Notes: generated by a model not told the origin, from the letters alone. 64,000 bases of DNA from Steromphala cineraria (GCA_916613615.1 OU744725.1:57234575-57298574), one strand, 5' to 3'; counted from the first letter of the stretch, positions 37,980 through 50,106 are shown. Numbers and translations are program-made.

Positions 37980-38245
37980 CAATATGTGTTGCGTATTCTG
38001 TATATATCAAAATAACGTCATTCAATTAATATCATTTTAAGTAAATGTGACGCACTTTACCTTTATTCATCACTCGAAACATTATATGATTTTATTATGA
38101 TACATCTTAGAATATCAAATTTACTATATTTATATTCAATTTCATATTTGGTTTCATGTCCTTGCAACAATATGTTCTTTGATATGTAGGTGTTTTTGTA
38201 GTAGTTCATAAATAAGTTCCAGTAGACGATGAAACCAGTAAACAG

Positions 38246-38585
38246 ATTAGCACGTTTTAGGGGGAATATGAGGTGATGTCAAGAAAATGAAAATTAATGG
38301 TTCCCATTGAAATACAATGTATTTAAACTAAATGGAGCAGCAATAAGTCAAATATATAACGTACAGTTTAGCCATGCGATTCTTTTTTCTGACACAAAAT
38401 GAATTAAAGGTGTTCACACAAAATGACCGCCAGTGGATTTTAGGTGAATCTTCATACTTTGTACTCTGACTATGGCTGATTGGTGTGTGTAATGAGATTT
38501 TTGACAGTCAAAATAATACACGTAGCATAAACTTATAATTATCAGTGAAAAATTTAAAATATAAAATGATCAAAAACGTGCTAAC
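38246..38585 (+). mobile_element. TTAA MITE, copy M5 (ends decayed)
   Basis: The interior matches the family (GGGGGAATATGAGGTGATG, GTGTTCACACAAAATGACC), with partial terminal repeats TTAGCACG and CGTGCTAA. The outermost bases and the flanking TTAA are no longer clear. Confidence 0.78.
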
Positions 38586-39610
38586 TGATGGAACATATTT
38601 AAAACCTTTTAACCAATGTGAAACTTACAGATGTTCCTAAAATCACAACTAGATTCAAGCCTTTTGTCGTAACGACGTAGTATACAAGAATTGAATACAC
38701 CTACGACAAACATCAATAAAGTCAATTACCTTTTGATATCACACTTGATGTCGTAATGAATAGGGCGAAAAATAAAAAGTGTCTCTTGTCAATTTGTCGT
38801 TGATATATGAGAAGTCGCTTAGACAGGTTCAACATGGCAACATCACGATTTGACAGAGATCACTTACATCTAGTCAGCCTTTATCACTTAAAACACACAA
38901 AAAAAGACATTGAGACAATACTGTTGAGAGATTTTTTTCAATGACGTTTTGATGGATGATTTAGGGCAAAGGATTTTATTAAAGCCTTTAGCTTGCAAAC
39001 GTTTTGTGTTTGCAATACTTTGTTATATAAGATAATGTGATCATCAAATTTTGAATTTAAAATATAGATTTCTTTTTGTTTTACGTAAAAAAGGACTTAA
39101 CGAGCAAGTTAACTCAAGTACAAAAAAAATCCCTGAATAATTCTATAACGTCAACTCTGTAAAAAACATTTTTAAATCTTTATTTTTGATATTACAACTT
39201 TTTACGATTATTTAATACTACACTTCAGTGCGGTTTCAAATATCATAGTCGTTAGTACCGGGAAAATAGGTTCTTAATAATCTATTTTGCTTATTTGAAA
39301 TGTGAAACTTTACTTTAATAAAACATTGTATATTTACTTGAACTTTAATTTCAGTTTTAATGATCTTGAAGACTTAATCGTTGTACCCAGACGGTAATAG
39401 GAACTCTCATTTCAATCTATTTTGCTAAATTGACTCTGGCATGATCATATGCATGAAATGAAGACCCACACTATTAAATGTTATTAAATATCAACCAAGA
39501 AATGAAAATGGCTCGAAACTCGTGTACTATGTTTGTACTAACTGAGTTATTGTATTTTCATTACTACGTGCATTTCACACAAACGAGTGATCGTGAGATA
39601 GCTTAATTTA

Positions 39611-40070
39611 CAAGAACAAGAAGTTTATTTGTATATCAGGCCTCGTGGCCAAAAGTACAATATTTACAGTATATATGCATCATTTTGCGCATGTACAGGC
39701 GACATTTCCATAAATTTACACAGGTAGATTTCGTTTTAAACAATGCAAGATTTATTATTTGTTATACATTTTTAGTTGAAAGTAACAGTGAGAATTTCTC
39801 TGGAGTTGGATATGTATAACAATACTTTGGTATAAACTGTTGTCTGCTTTGCGAAAAATATGGACATTATAATATAAAATGAAATTCATCAACTACATTA
39901 TAATTACATTTCTTACATCTGATCAAGGCTTCATTAATATTAACATTGTATCGACGTTGTTGAATATTTAATTTATGACTTGAGCATCGAAATTTACATA
40001 GAATGCTGATTAAGTCTTTATGTTGAGATAGCTTACCTATAGTATAGTAGATATTTATCCATGAAAACAC
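39611..40070 (-). pseudogene. LINE 3' end with zinc-finger C-terminus, minus strand
   Basis: Read on the minus strand, the frame from 40070 contains SILCKFRCSSHKLNIQQRRY, then a CKKC pair and VVDEFHFIL, the usual 'KFR.S.H.L.IE.GRY ... C..C ... EDEFHF.L.CP.Y' domain at the C-terminus of many invertebrate non-LTR retrotransposon proteins. A stop interrupts it after FHFIL, but another frame continues with CPYFSQSRQQFIPKYCYTYP and KFSLLLSTKN, the expected next part of the domain. The 3' end carries an AATAAA polyadenylation-type signal followed by CTTCTTGTTCTTG. It belongs to a different LINE lineage from the copy at 47.7 kb. Clade is uncertain without a search. Confidence 0.78.
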
Positions 40071-40850
40071 TTATCAGTTCCCTTATAAACTAAGCGATAG
40101 TAAATTAATTGTAAATGTGTGTCTCAAAGTAGTCATAATAAATCGTCAATACCAATACAAAATGCCTTTATATTTTTTAAATATGTTTCACCAAACTTTA
40201 AGTCGATATAATATATGTGGAACTGAGCACATTATCGATTTGATAATGACTTTGAAAATAATTGATCGTACATGTAAGTTGTTGGCGTTTTACCATAAAG
40301 GGGCAGTAGTAAGTTTTTTTTATCTGACTCTACATCTGTGAACATTACGTTTGTGCACTTTTGTGCAAGTTAAATGTAATTTGGGATGCTTATGAGGCAT
40401 CGTAGCAATGCTAAAACAAAACGAATTATGTTTAAACTTCACCATGTTTAGATTCGTTGTACCGTAACATATTTGTATGTGCTATATTGAAGTTCATAGT
40501 CAACCGCTTTTTGGCAGATCATTTAAGAGACTAAAGGTCAACATCTCGGGAACTCGTTTTTCATTTTGCTCCACTAAATTCTTCAAAAGTGATGAACAGC
40601 TTTACCAAATGTCGGATGTGTCTCTTAGCATGAAGATAAAGAAACTTGGCTGATGTGTTTCTCAGAAATCGATACGGGATATTTTAGTCGAAATTAAATA
40701 TTTCTATTTCATAACTTGTAACACTTGCATCAGACAACCAAAAATGTACATATTTATTACATAATGGTTAATAAGTGACACGTATATCAGAGCTCTATTG
40801 TGTGCACCCGTAGTACTGTCGTGAACCCGATAGGGAGTGGACTAGCCAAG

Positions 40851-40872
40851 ATGGCGTACGAAACAAATCAAG
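40851..40872 (+). other. Candidate first coding exon with YY1-like start context
   Basis: GCCAAGATGGCGTACG combines a good start context, the CAAGATGGCG motif bound by YY1 downstream of many animal transcription starts, and seven codons (MAYETNQ) ending at AAG|GTAGGG, a plausible splice donor. No downstream exon is recognised. The local sequence 40808-40960 also has partial inverted ends (GTACTGTCGTG...CACGACAG), so it may instead be a short repeat. Confidence 0.22.
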
Positions 40873-41260
40873 GTAGGGGTCTGCTTTCAGTGCTCCTTTG
40901 TCTAAATCGTCGAGGTTTAGACTGTCACCTTTAATATCGAGTACACGACAGTGGTAGTACAACAACAAAATTGTTAGTTATACTACACCCAGAAATGAAA
41001 GACTTTCCGTCAACCTTTGTCATGATAATATATAAAACAGTAGGTAACACAATCTATGTTACAGTAACAATTTGGCAAAAACTTTCAATTTCAAATAACG
41101 ACACGCAATGATGAGACAACTTTTATTCTCTTTTGACGTTTCTGGTATTTTGTTTACTACAAATTTGAAAAGTACTGTTGCCGGAAGACTTTACTGTCTG
41201 TCGCTGTAGCCGCTTGGACCTGAGTAATAATGGTGACCATTTCTTCATTTTAGCAGAGAG

Positions 41261-41475
41261 CATTCTCTCCCCCAGAGGCAAATCAGTCATACCTGAATTA
41301 GCTTCTGTTCTATTACGGCTAATACATGGGATAGAAAGGTAGAAATCTGATTGGAGGCAATCGAAGTTAGTTGTGCAATCAGCGACGCCGTTTCAAAAGT
41401 AGTCATTCGCAAAACCTCGTACATCTCCGTGTGGTTCGTCAAAGCTTTCGTTGAAATTTAACATCCAGGGGAGGT
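41261..41475 (+). mobile_element. Foldback element, copy F5 (right arm missing)
   Basis: Starts CATTCTCTCCCCCAGAGGC; interior matches GTTAGTTGTGCAATCAGCGA and ends near CCAGGGGAGG. No right arm is seen. Confidence 0.75.
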
Positions 41476-42141
41476 AATACTTTCTTTTACAAACCATCGC
41501 TTTTTACCTTCTCGTTAGTTATTATTTGGTTGATTAGTAAAACAAAATCTATCATAAAACCAATAATAATTTACACAATTATAAAACAGTTTCTATCTAA
41601 TGAAAATCCCTATCCATATCTGATTTTCGAATAGTTTCCCTGTCACACTGTTAATGAAAATAAACATAAAGACATAATATTTTGAATACACAGAATAATT
41701 TGCTGGGACATAGTTCAACAAATCACCCGCAGTCCTAACCATAAACGACATATTTTGCTGGGTGAAAATTGATTTCGATTTAACGGTACTGTTCCAAAAT
41801 TAATATTTGAAATGTTAATCGCATGATCAGTGACAGAAATCTCATGAAAATCTCAGGATGAAAATTAAATTACACTACAAACCATTTAACATTTAAAGTG
41901 ATAATTATGGTAATGAATTTACATAATCTCGCAAATTCATCCCAAACTGCCAAAGAAAATTAATTAGTAAATTAAAAGGCCAATTATATTTTTTTATATA
42001 GTCATTAAATAGTTTAAATACTGTATTCTTTAAATGAAAGAATCTATGACCATTGATGGTAGAGGCTTTTGTTGCTTTTTTTACAGTAGGAGTAAATAAT
42101 TATAATAAATAAATCATCAAAAAATTAGAATTGAACACAAA

Positions 42142-42705
42142 TCATCTAAAAATTAAAAGAACTATTTTAGTCAACACTTCATTAGCTTTCAAGAAAAAGA
42201 TAAAATCAAAAGATTGCCCTAATATGCCACCGTGCAAAACATTCTCTACATGAACAACCAGGAGAGACTGCTGAATGAATGAATTTAAAACGGCGATGTA
42301 AAATGAAATGTTAAGGATGTCGATCGTTTTTTTTCCAAAGAAACAACAGTTCAATGACCTTAGGTCCAATTTGTCTAACTGAATATCAAATGGGAGTTGA
42401 TCTGCCGTTACATGATAACAATATGAATATTTCACTCTTTTCGGTTGACCCTCTTCAAAAGGAAAGTAATCATCTGTCATATGAAAGTCCTTGCTATTAC
42501 ATAGAAAATGGGTGGTTCTGTCATTTCTGCTGAAATAATTCAGTTGGCGTCTAAACAATACCAAAATTATATATTTGCACACAAGGAAAGTAAATAGGGG
42601 TAGGGTACGCAGTTGTTGATATCTCATGAAAACAATAGGAAATGTAACCAAAAGCAAAGCAATGTTTTTATCAAAGGTAGTAGCTTTTAATTGAATGTAC
42701 CGTAT
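42142..42705 (-). other. Long uninterrupted minus-strand frame, unrecognised
   Basis: The frame stays open for about 187 codons between stops, from 42705 down to 42142. From the first in-frame ATG (about 42627) it would encode ~161 residues, including a hydrophobic stretch near the start (LFTFLVCKYIILVLF), then a mixed region (HMTDDYFPFEEGQPKRV) and a leucine-rich end. Assuming ~7% stop codons in sequence this AT-rich, such a run is expected about 0.01-0.03 times by chance in 64 kb. I recognise no family. It lies just left of copy B and foldback F6. It could be an exon, a relic of a transposon protein, or chance. Confidence 0.3.
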
Positions 42706-42820
42706 TCAGTATATCTGAATTTAATTCTCTACTCCAGATGATTATAAAATATTCACCTGAAAATTGGCCGTCAACAGCGAAATTACTTGATTATGATTAT
42801 TTCTCCTAGGACAAGGGCAA

Positions 42821-42955
42821 TGTCCCCCCACAGAGGCAGATCAAGTCAATTTTTTTCCGCCAGGGGAAACTGCCGGAACCCACGCATTTCGGCGTAATAG
42901 AACAGCGACTGTATCAACATTTCATGACTTGATCTGCCTCTGTGGGGAGAGAATG
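42821..42955 (+). mobile_element. Foldback element, copy F6, at the edge of copy B
   Basis: Left TGTCCCCCCACAGAGGCAG, a shortened interior with CCGCCAGGGGAAACTGCC, right arm CATTTCATGACTTGATCTGC ending GAGAGAATG at 42955. Homology between copies A and B starts at the next base. Confidence 0.85.
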
Positions 42956-43669
42956 CAAATTTTCAGTACCTGTTGCTAAAAGAATGACATAAATCAAGGC
43001 CGAATTACAGCACTAAAAATTAATAAGATTAGAAATGAGCTCAGCTTCAAATACACGATGATTTTAGTTTGGTAAAAATAGATTGGTTAACATAAACAAA
43101 ATAATATGTCAGCAAACTGAGACCTTTTAAATTCAATTCATCACTCACGATGTTGTTAACTTATAAAAAGAAAGAGAAGAATCACATTTCTTTTAGAAAA
43201 TAACACCTTATAACTTCTCAGTGCTGAAACGGATATGATTGTTTGCAAATTAAAATCTCATTCTATACTATTCTAAACAGCCTAAAGACATGATATGTAT
43301 GTGCTTATTGAAAAAACGATAATGGATCTCTTCACAAGAAAGAGAATACACACTGTAAGTTGGATTTAGGACTTTGATATGTATTTTTTGTTGAATAATG
43401 ATCGGTAAATATCTCCCAACTTAGTGCTTTGTATTTAGCAGTTAGTGACTTCATACTTTTAATATTTATTACTTACTATGTATTATTCATTAAAATACAT
43501 TGAAACAAATCATCATCTTTATTTTGTCATCCAAATGCCTCACATCTGCATATATATTTCTAAAACCCGTCAAATGTAAGACTACAACGATAACATATAT
43601 ATGCCTTTATTTCAGTTTATACATTACACATACAGGTTTTTTAAACCTCGGTTTAGAACAACATTTTAT

Positions 43670-44019
43670 AGGGACAGGAGCACGTTTTTAGGTGGAATAT
43701 AAGGTGATGTCAGGAAAATGAAAATAAATGGTAACAACTGATATACAATGTATTGAAACTAAATGAAGCAGTAATGAATCACATATATAACATAGCCATG
43801 CGATTCCCTTATCTTACACAAATTGAATTAAATGTGTTCACACAAAAATGGCCACCGATGGACTTTATGTGAATCTTTATAACTTGCTCTCTGACTATAT
43901 ATGCATGATCGGTTTGTGTAATGAGATTCTTGACACTATCAAAATAATACATTCAACAATTCGAGTTATCAGTGAAAAATTAAAAATTAAAATTTTTCAA
44001 AAAAACGTACAACTGTACC
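43670..44019 (+). mobile_element. TTAA MITE, copy M6 (in duplication copy B)
   Basis: The duplication partner of the copy at 1267-1615, sharing its decayed ends, so this insertion predates the 13 kb duplication. Right flank TTAA (44020-44023); left flank TTAT. Confidence 0.85.
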
Positions 44020-46926
44020 TTAAATTTTGATTTAACAACGTTTCAAGTTACAAAACCATGGACATGACCGTCCATTGTCTAACTTTATTGTTTACCTGCA
44101 TACAAAATTACATGTTTATAAACTGTATAGTATTTTCTGGTGAATTCTAAAAGGGAATATCCTTTCCTAGCTGTTATTTGACATAAGCAGAGGTACGTAG
44201 TGTTACCTGCTCGTTTCTTCTGAAAATTGTAAGTATCACTGTTTGTTGTGATTTGCATTTAATTTCACAATGTACATTTTAGGTAAGGAGACTGGATAAA
44301 ATAGAAAGAAAACAAATCTGTAGATAAAGGTAATAGACATTTTACATATCTTTTCCCAGATACGTTTTATTTGTAATAACTTTATCGACTATATCAAATG
44401 ACATTTGCATGTTCTTGAGTCAGTTCGGTACAAACTTCTGTATAAATACTCAATATGAGGCCATTAGTAAAAGGTTAAAGTGATTGCCTGAAATATTAGC
44501 TGAGCCAATATGACATGTAAATGACAAAAAAGGAGAAATCCAATAAGTGTCACTGTTCATCAGTCTTTGAACTTCGCCGCATATAGAGATATTGAGAGAT
44601 TTTATTGAATTATAATAATGAGAAGGGTTTTAACAGATAGATCTTGTACATATGGCCACCGATAACAATGACAAGTAAATAGCACCTCTTATTGACTCAA
44701 TCATATTATCTTCATTTCGAGAATGCCAAATGTTAGAAGACAAAAGGGTCAATGTTTACTTATGAACGTAAGCACTTAAACGACTTCACTTGTATGTGTA
44801 TCAGTCTTTGCATTTATTTTGTATTGATTTCCGACATTCCATATACCAGTGATTTGACATTCAGGAGTTTTTGTACAAATACAAAGTTTTCAGTCATTAA
44901 GGTAAATCCTTGAAACTTTCATGTAAGAACAATTTTAATGTTTGTCTTATCAGACAAGTTGGAAACTTCCTGTTAAAACTTGGACTTTAATATGATTTAA
45001 TCATTCGACACCCTTGACATCTGTTTATTTAGTTTTAAAAAGTTATTCTTTTTATAACCTTAATTTGTCGTTTATTTTGTGCAGCTCAAATTGTGTTGCT
45101 CAGACCTTTTTATAATCTGCATGTTGGTATAATGGAATAAATGAATGCCATTTTAAACTAAGATATTAGATCTTAATTACGTTATCATTTTCTTGCAAAC
45201 ATATCCCTTTTTTAAAGTCTTAACTGATAACTCTCTGGATATTCTTTAAATTTTCAATAGTTTTGCCTTGATAGCTAGTAGTTTATATAGTTGAAGCTAA
45301 AAGGAAACCAAAACGCTGAGGTAGCAGGATTAAATACTTATTTTTTAGATTCTATGTGTGGTCTTCATGTAGATAATTTGTAAAGACCAAATCAAATTCA
45401 AATCAATGATATTTTGCAATATGTTAAACCAAATTAAATGATATCAACATTGCATTAATACAATTGTTTTGTGCCTAAAGCATGGATCAAACGTAGAAAT
45501 GGATATTCACAATTCACGTTGTTATCTTTTGATGACATTAGAGAATATTTTCGTGTAGAAAACAACCCTTTGAAGGTATAATCGATGCTGAATACATTTC
45601 TAATCTTGAAACGTAATTCATTACACAGTGATAAAACAACTGATGTATTGTAAGTTGAAACATACAATCTAAATTTTTTTAGACAGAATATGACACACGT
45701 TCGATGCAAAATATTAATTTTACATCATTCTTTAAAATATCATAGTGTCCATATTATCTGTGGAGCATGTTGTAATTCATAAGAAAAATTATATCAGTTT
45801 GGATCTGACCATATCAAAAATATATGTTATCCTTTCTCTTTTTCCACTCTCTCTCTCTCATATTTGATTTATCACTTCGTATGAGAATGATGATTTACTA
45901 CGTCTAGTATTTTTGTCAAAAACTTCATCACGAAATAATTTGATGTGATGTACAGCTGACATTTCTTTAATACTGTCACGTATACCAATGAGTCATGCAT
46001 TTCATGCTACTTTTATTTATTCTGAAAAATTAAATGATACTTGTGAAATATCTTCCTACAGAGTTCACATGTAAACGTTATATTAATAAAAGCTACTTAC
46101 ATCAGATCAATCTCGACAACAAATATATCTAATTGTATTTTCTTTGAGAGATTAAAGAGGGTCTTAAATGATATATGGTCACCTTCGGGATTAAAAAATA
46201 AGGGATTGTTGACATAGACTCGACTTTGTATTTCTAAAATCGGACGGTAACCTGCCTAAACAATAAAAGTCTAATTAAGATGCATATTGTCTCGATTATA
46301 TGCTCATTCCATTCCAATAGATAATGTTAATGGAGATCATCTGTTATTCTTAAACAAAATGAATTACACAAAATCTTTAAACCTTACTGAACTTGTTTTC
46401 ATACTACAGCTGCATACCATAAGTTTGTTCACCTGCTTGTGTTCTTAGTGCAAATGTCATGTTATTTGGGTTTCGTTTTGACGTTCATAAAGTTACTTCA
46501 GGAGCACTCACGGAAGATCATCAATTGACCATGTGTAAAATAACCATTCCCAAACCATATTTCGGGATCGTCTCGTCACTGGTGCTGAATGTTGATATTT
46601 GGCGTTGTTAAATAGACTGATGGGGTCATTTTTGTGAAATTCGGGTTTTCTTAAATTTTGATTAAAATCATCCATGTAAATTGTGTAGGAAAAAAACCAC
46701 CACACTTACGTTGCATTAGCGCAAAGGAACACATATGAATAAGATCTAAAGCTGTTGATCACTTATGAAGGTTTATAAAGGGCAAACAATAAATCAGTGT
46801 TTTAGAAATTTTGACCTGACAAATTTGTTACAGCTATCTGCTAGGTATGACATAAGAATATGCTAACGCAAACTGAATCTTAACTTATGCAGTGAAATTT
46901 CATCATTATCGGTTTCGTTTTTACAG

Positions 46927-47284
46927 TGATATGTTGTCTCAAAGACTTTACAAATTACATGATATTTGCACTAAAATACGAAGGTAAGTGAACAAACTTA
47001 AGAAACGCAGCTGTAGACTTTTTACATGACTAGGGTTTGCATTTGAGTAAATCGCCTGTATATGAGAACTTGTACTTTCAATTTTTTTAGAAGACCGAAG
47101 TACTGCTAATAATGAAAGTTTGTTCTGCAAATGTCTTACAAATCTTGTTAGTCGTATTCTAAATGAATGGTTAATGGTTTATCAATTACTTGTTTCCTTC
47201 TCAAGTATCACTGAACCAATCCACCCCAGGCAATTCTTCCCGCTAACCCCGAATGAGTTCTGTACACTAATGTCGTTTGATTAA
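46927..47284 (+). other. Candidate two-exon gene fragment (plus strand, copy B)
   Basis: Exon 1 would be 46927-46983 (57 bp), after acceptor TTTTTACAG and before donor AAG|GTAAGTG. A 107 bp GT-AG intron follows, then exon 2 at 47091-47284 after acceptor ATTTTTTTAG. Joined, the frame stays open across the junction (ALKYE|EDRSTANNESLFCKCL) to TAA at 47282-47284, about 82 residues. In copy A, unit 1 (4788-4844) keeps the exon 1 splice sites but exon 2 is disrupted by a local duplication, and unit 2 has lost the exon 1 acceptor (ATG for CAG, about 6559). I recognise no family, no upstream exon and no clear poly(A) signal. It may be a relic or chance. Confidence 0.25.
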
Positions 47285-47709
47285 AAATGTTGATGATAGC
47301 GGATCTTCAACAGAGGAAATCTCACTGATCATGTTCTGCTCACAGAAAATGTAACAGATTGCTTGCATGTCATCCTTTGAAGTCGACCGGTGGTTTCTGC
47401 ATGTTGTCAATGTCATTACAAGTAGATTGTACTTGAACATTACAGGATGGTAACACAATTTCATTATCATTTGCTGTAATTATTTTCAAGATTAATTTTG
47501 TCATATTGGTTGTTATCAATTGGTACATGTAATGCATCGACTGCTCAGCCACATTACGTGACTAATGACGAATGATCTAAAGAGACCATTACATTATTAC
47601 ATTTCACTTGGTATATAAAAGCCTTGGAATTTTTATCATCGATTTTATCGAATCGATTCGTAACCTTAGACAATGTCTGGGAGCGGTCGAAGTTCAGCAA
47701 AAATGTATG

Positions 47710-49044
47710 AATTCTTTTAAATTGGGGAAAACGAAATTTAACTTTGATAGGGAAAATAACTGTTATCAAAACATTGGCTTTATCTACTATTGTTCATATA
47801 ATTTCTTCTCTACCAAATCCACCTAAAGATTTTATTACAAACTTGAATACCTTATTTTTCAATTTTATTTGGAATGGTAAACGGGACAAGATAAAACGCG
47901 TTAATTTAATGCAGAAATATGAAGATGGGGGTCTTAGGATGGTTAATGTAAAAACATTTATCGACTCTTTGAAAAATTCTTGTTTAAAGAGATACCTATT
48001 AAAATCAAACTATCGCCTAGCTGGCTTTCCTATTGATCATATCCTCATGTTAGGGGCGAATATTAACAAACAATACAACCCTTTAAACCCGTTTTGGAAA
48101 GATGCACTTGATGCTTGGCAAAGATACATAAAAGGACATATTGTGAATGAACATAACATAAACGAAATACGCATGCAACCGCTCTGGTTAAATCATCATT
48201 GTTACAATTCAAATTTGATTATCAATAATTGGATCAAAGAAGGAATAATCCATGTTAAAGATATTTGCCAAGGACTGGTTTTATTACATTTGCAGAGCTC
48301 AAAACAAAATTTAATGTTAAGGGCACGGTACTTGATCTAAACCGTGTCATCCTAAGCATTCCCAAAAAATGGAAAGATGCCATCCAAACATCTGATCCCT
48401 CAGCCATAAGCAATTTGCCTATACATTCCCCTTGGACTGATCTTATCAAACCTTTTAAAGGTTCAAGATTTTTTTACGATAACCTATGTGATGCTTCATG
48501 TAAGTTTCCAACAGTATGTAACAAATGGGAAGATGAACTTAATGACGATATCAATTGGAAGACAGTATTTTTGAAATATAGACAAGCAACCAAAGATACA
48601 TAACTTTTGGAATTCCAATACAAGTTTATCCATAGAGCTATATATACTAAACGAGAGTTGTTAAAAATGAAACTAGTTGATAGTGACATATGTTCAACAT
48701 GTGGTTTGAGTGAGAATATTTATCATGTATACATTGAATGTCCAACTGTTAAAACTTTCTGGAACGAATTCACTCAATTTGTCAATAGAGTTTTAAGTAC
48801 AACATTTGCATATTCCGACCAAGACATACTTTTCTGTGCGAATAGTAACCACTTGTTGAACCATATGATACTATTAGCGAAACGACATATTTTTGTTATG
48901 AATATTAAAGGTTTGAAACCAAGCTTTACATTATATAAATGCATTTTGAAGGATGTTCTTATCATCGAAAAATATATTGCTAGAAAAAATGTCAATATGA
49001 ATTGTTTTGAGAGAAAATGGAACATCCTTGAGGATTTCCTCTAA
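47710..49044 (+). pseudogene. LINE ORF2 C-terminal fragment (L1/Tx1 type), broken
   Basis: The open frame begins ILLNWGKRNLTLIGKITVIK, matching the conserved W..R.LTL.GKI.VIK segment after the reverse transcriptase domain in L1 and Tx1 ORF2 proteins, then FFNFIWNGKRDKIKR and EDGGLRMVN, also diagnostic. The frame is lost between about 48265 and 48290, where homology passes to another frame (TGFITFAELKTKFNVKG). An in-frame TAA at 48601-48603 follows QATKDT. Homology resumes at once with LLEFQYKFIHRAIYTKRELL and a C-x2-C...H-x4-C zinc-knuckle-like motif (CSTCGLSENIYHVYIEC followed by FW) near 48690-48760. The stop is TAA at 49042-49044. One frameshift and one nonsense mutation make it dead, and truncation removes the endonuclease and reverse transcriptase. 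Confidence 0.92.
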
Positions 49045-49225
49045 TGCTATTGATCACAATTGATACCAATGTACACCCTTATTGTTACTTACTTCCCAAC
49101 ACTGATTGTAAAAATGTATGCCGTTGCCATTGTACATCCAGTTATCTTATTACTATCTCACTGTTCATTACCAAACATACTTGATTGTATCCAAATGAAG
49201 TGAAACTTTCAACAACAAAAAATAA
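47710..49225 (+). mobile_element. 5'-truncated L1/Tx1-like LINE insertion, copy B only
   Basis: The 3' part of a non-LTR retrotransposon inserted in duplication copy B. It is flanked by an 11 bp target duplication, AAAAATGTATG, at 47699-47709 and 49226-49236. The homologous place in copy A (about 5639-5652) has this sequence once and no insert, so both borders are known. The element starts inside the region after the reverse transcriptase domain, carries the C-terminal domain and a ~180 bp 3' untranslated region, and ends in an A-rich tail. Severe 5' truncation with an A-rich tail is the normal product of target-primed reverse transcription. Confidence 0.93.
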
Positions 49226-49307
49226 AAAAATGTATGTTCTATCAGCCTGATTGTTCTCTACATCAAGAGTTGATAATGGTCATCAGCTTGTACGTGATAC
49301 GATTTTT

Positions 49308-49352
49308 ATGATATGATTAGATATGATTAGAAATGATATGATATGATATGAT
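49308..49352 (+). repeat. ATGAT-type microsatellite (copy B)
   Basis: Counterpart of 6971-7015, shortly after the LINE insertion. Confidence 0.85.
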
Positions 49353-49612
49353 CGTCCATCGTTATCTAAGAATCTGGTTTCCAGATGAGATTTGATTTTG
49401 AATTCAGCCTTTGATGGCGAACTGATAGAGAAGTTTTCATTACAAGAAAGCCATTTAGTGATTTTTCTAATTATTCTTATAACCTCGTGTACAATTTAAA
49501 TCCTATTAAGGATTGATATTTTATGTAATGCAAAGATCAAATTATTATGAAATCTGCCATTCATGTTCAGATCCGCCCACAGTTGGCTTTATTACTCATG
49601 AACTGTCACTAG

Positions 49613-49960
49613 CATTCTCTCCCCACAGAGACAGATCAAGTCATGAAATGTTGATACAGCCTCTGTTAAGTTACGCCGACTTTGTGGGATAGAATGGGAG
49701 ATGCTTGATTGGAGGCATGCAAAGTTAGTTGTGCAATCAGCAACTCTGTTCTAAAATAATCATTTTGGCTACTGAATCATGCCAAAAGCATTGTGATTTG
49801 ACCCACCCTTTCCATTCGAGAAGTATTGTCATTTGATCAAGAAATTCAAATGTTTTGTTGTGCAATTTTTCTCCGCCAGGGGAAAGTGCCGGAACCCAAG
49901 GATTTCAGCGTAATAGAACAGAGGCAGTATCAACATTTCATGGCTTGATCTGCCTCTGTG
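49613..49960 (+). mobile_element. Foldback element, copy F7 (in copy B)
   Basis: Partner of 7276-7631. The left end CATTCTCTCCCCACAGAG is better preserved than in copy A; the last ~20 bp of the right end are deleted. Confidence 0.87.
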
Positions 49961-50106
49961 GCGGAACTGAACTTATTTCATACTCTATCTATTTCATAAT
50001 CTGTTTCTTACATGAGGTAAGACTATGATCCAAGCTTCTTGGTATTATAAAGGATATTGACTTTGTGCATGTTTTGTCAAATATGATGATGCATGATTGT
50101 ATAAAT

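Larger units (their letters stand above)
35901..39610. other. Spacer with MITE M5 and a two-unit tandem, no gene
   Basis: Apart from 37856-37979 and 38246-38585, only short open frames within chance expectation are present. Confidence 0.6.
40071..42141. other. Spacer, one candidate first exon and foldback F5
   Basis: A fragment of the TTAA-MITE tip (AAAGGGGCAGTAGTAAG) lies at about 40299-40315. No other gene signal apart from the weak exon candidate at 40851. Confidence 0.5.
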
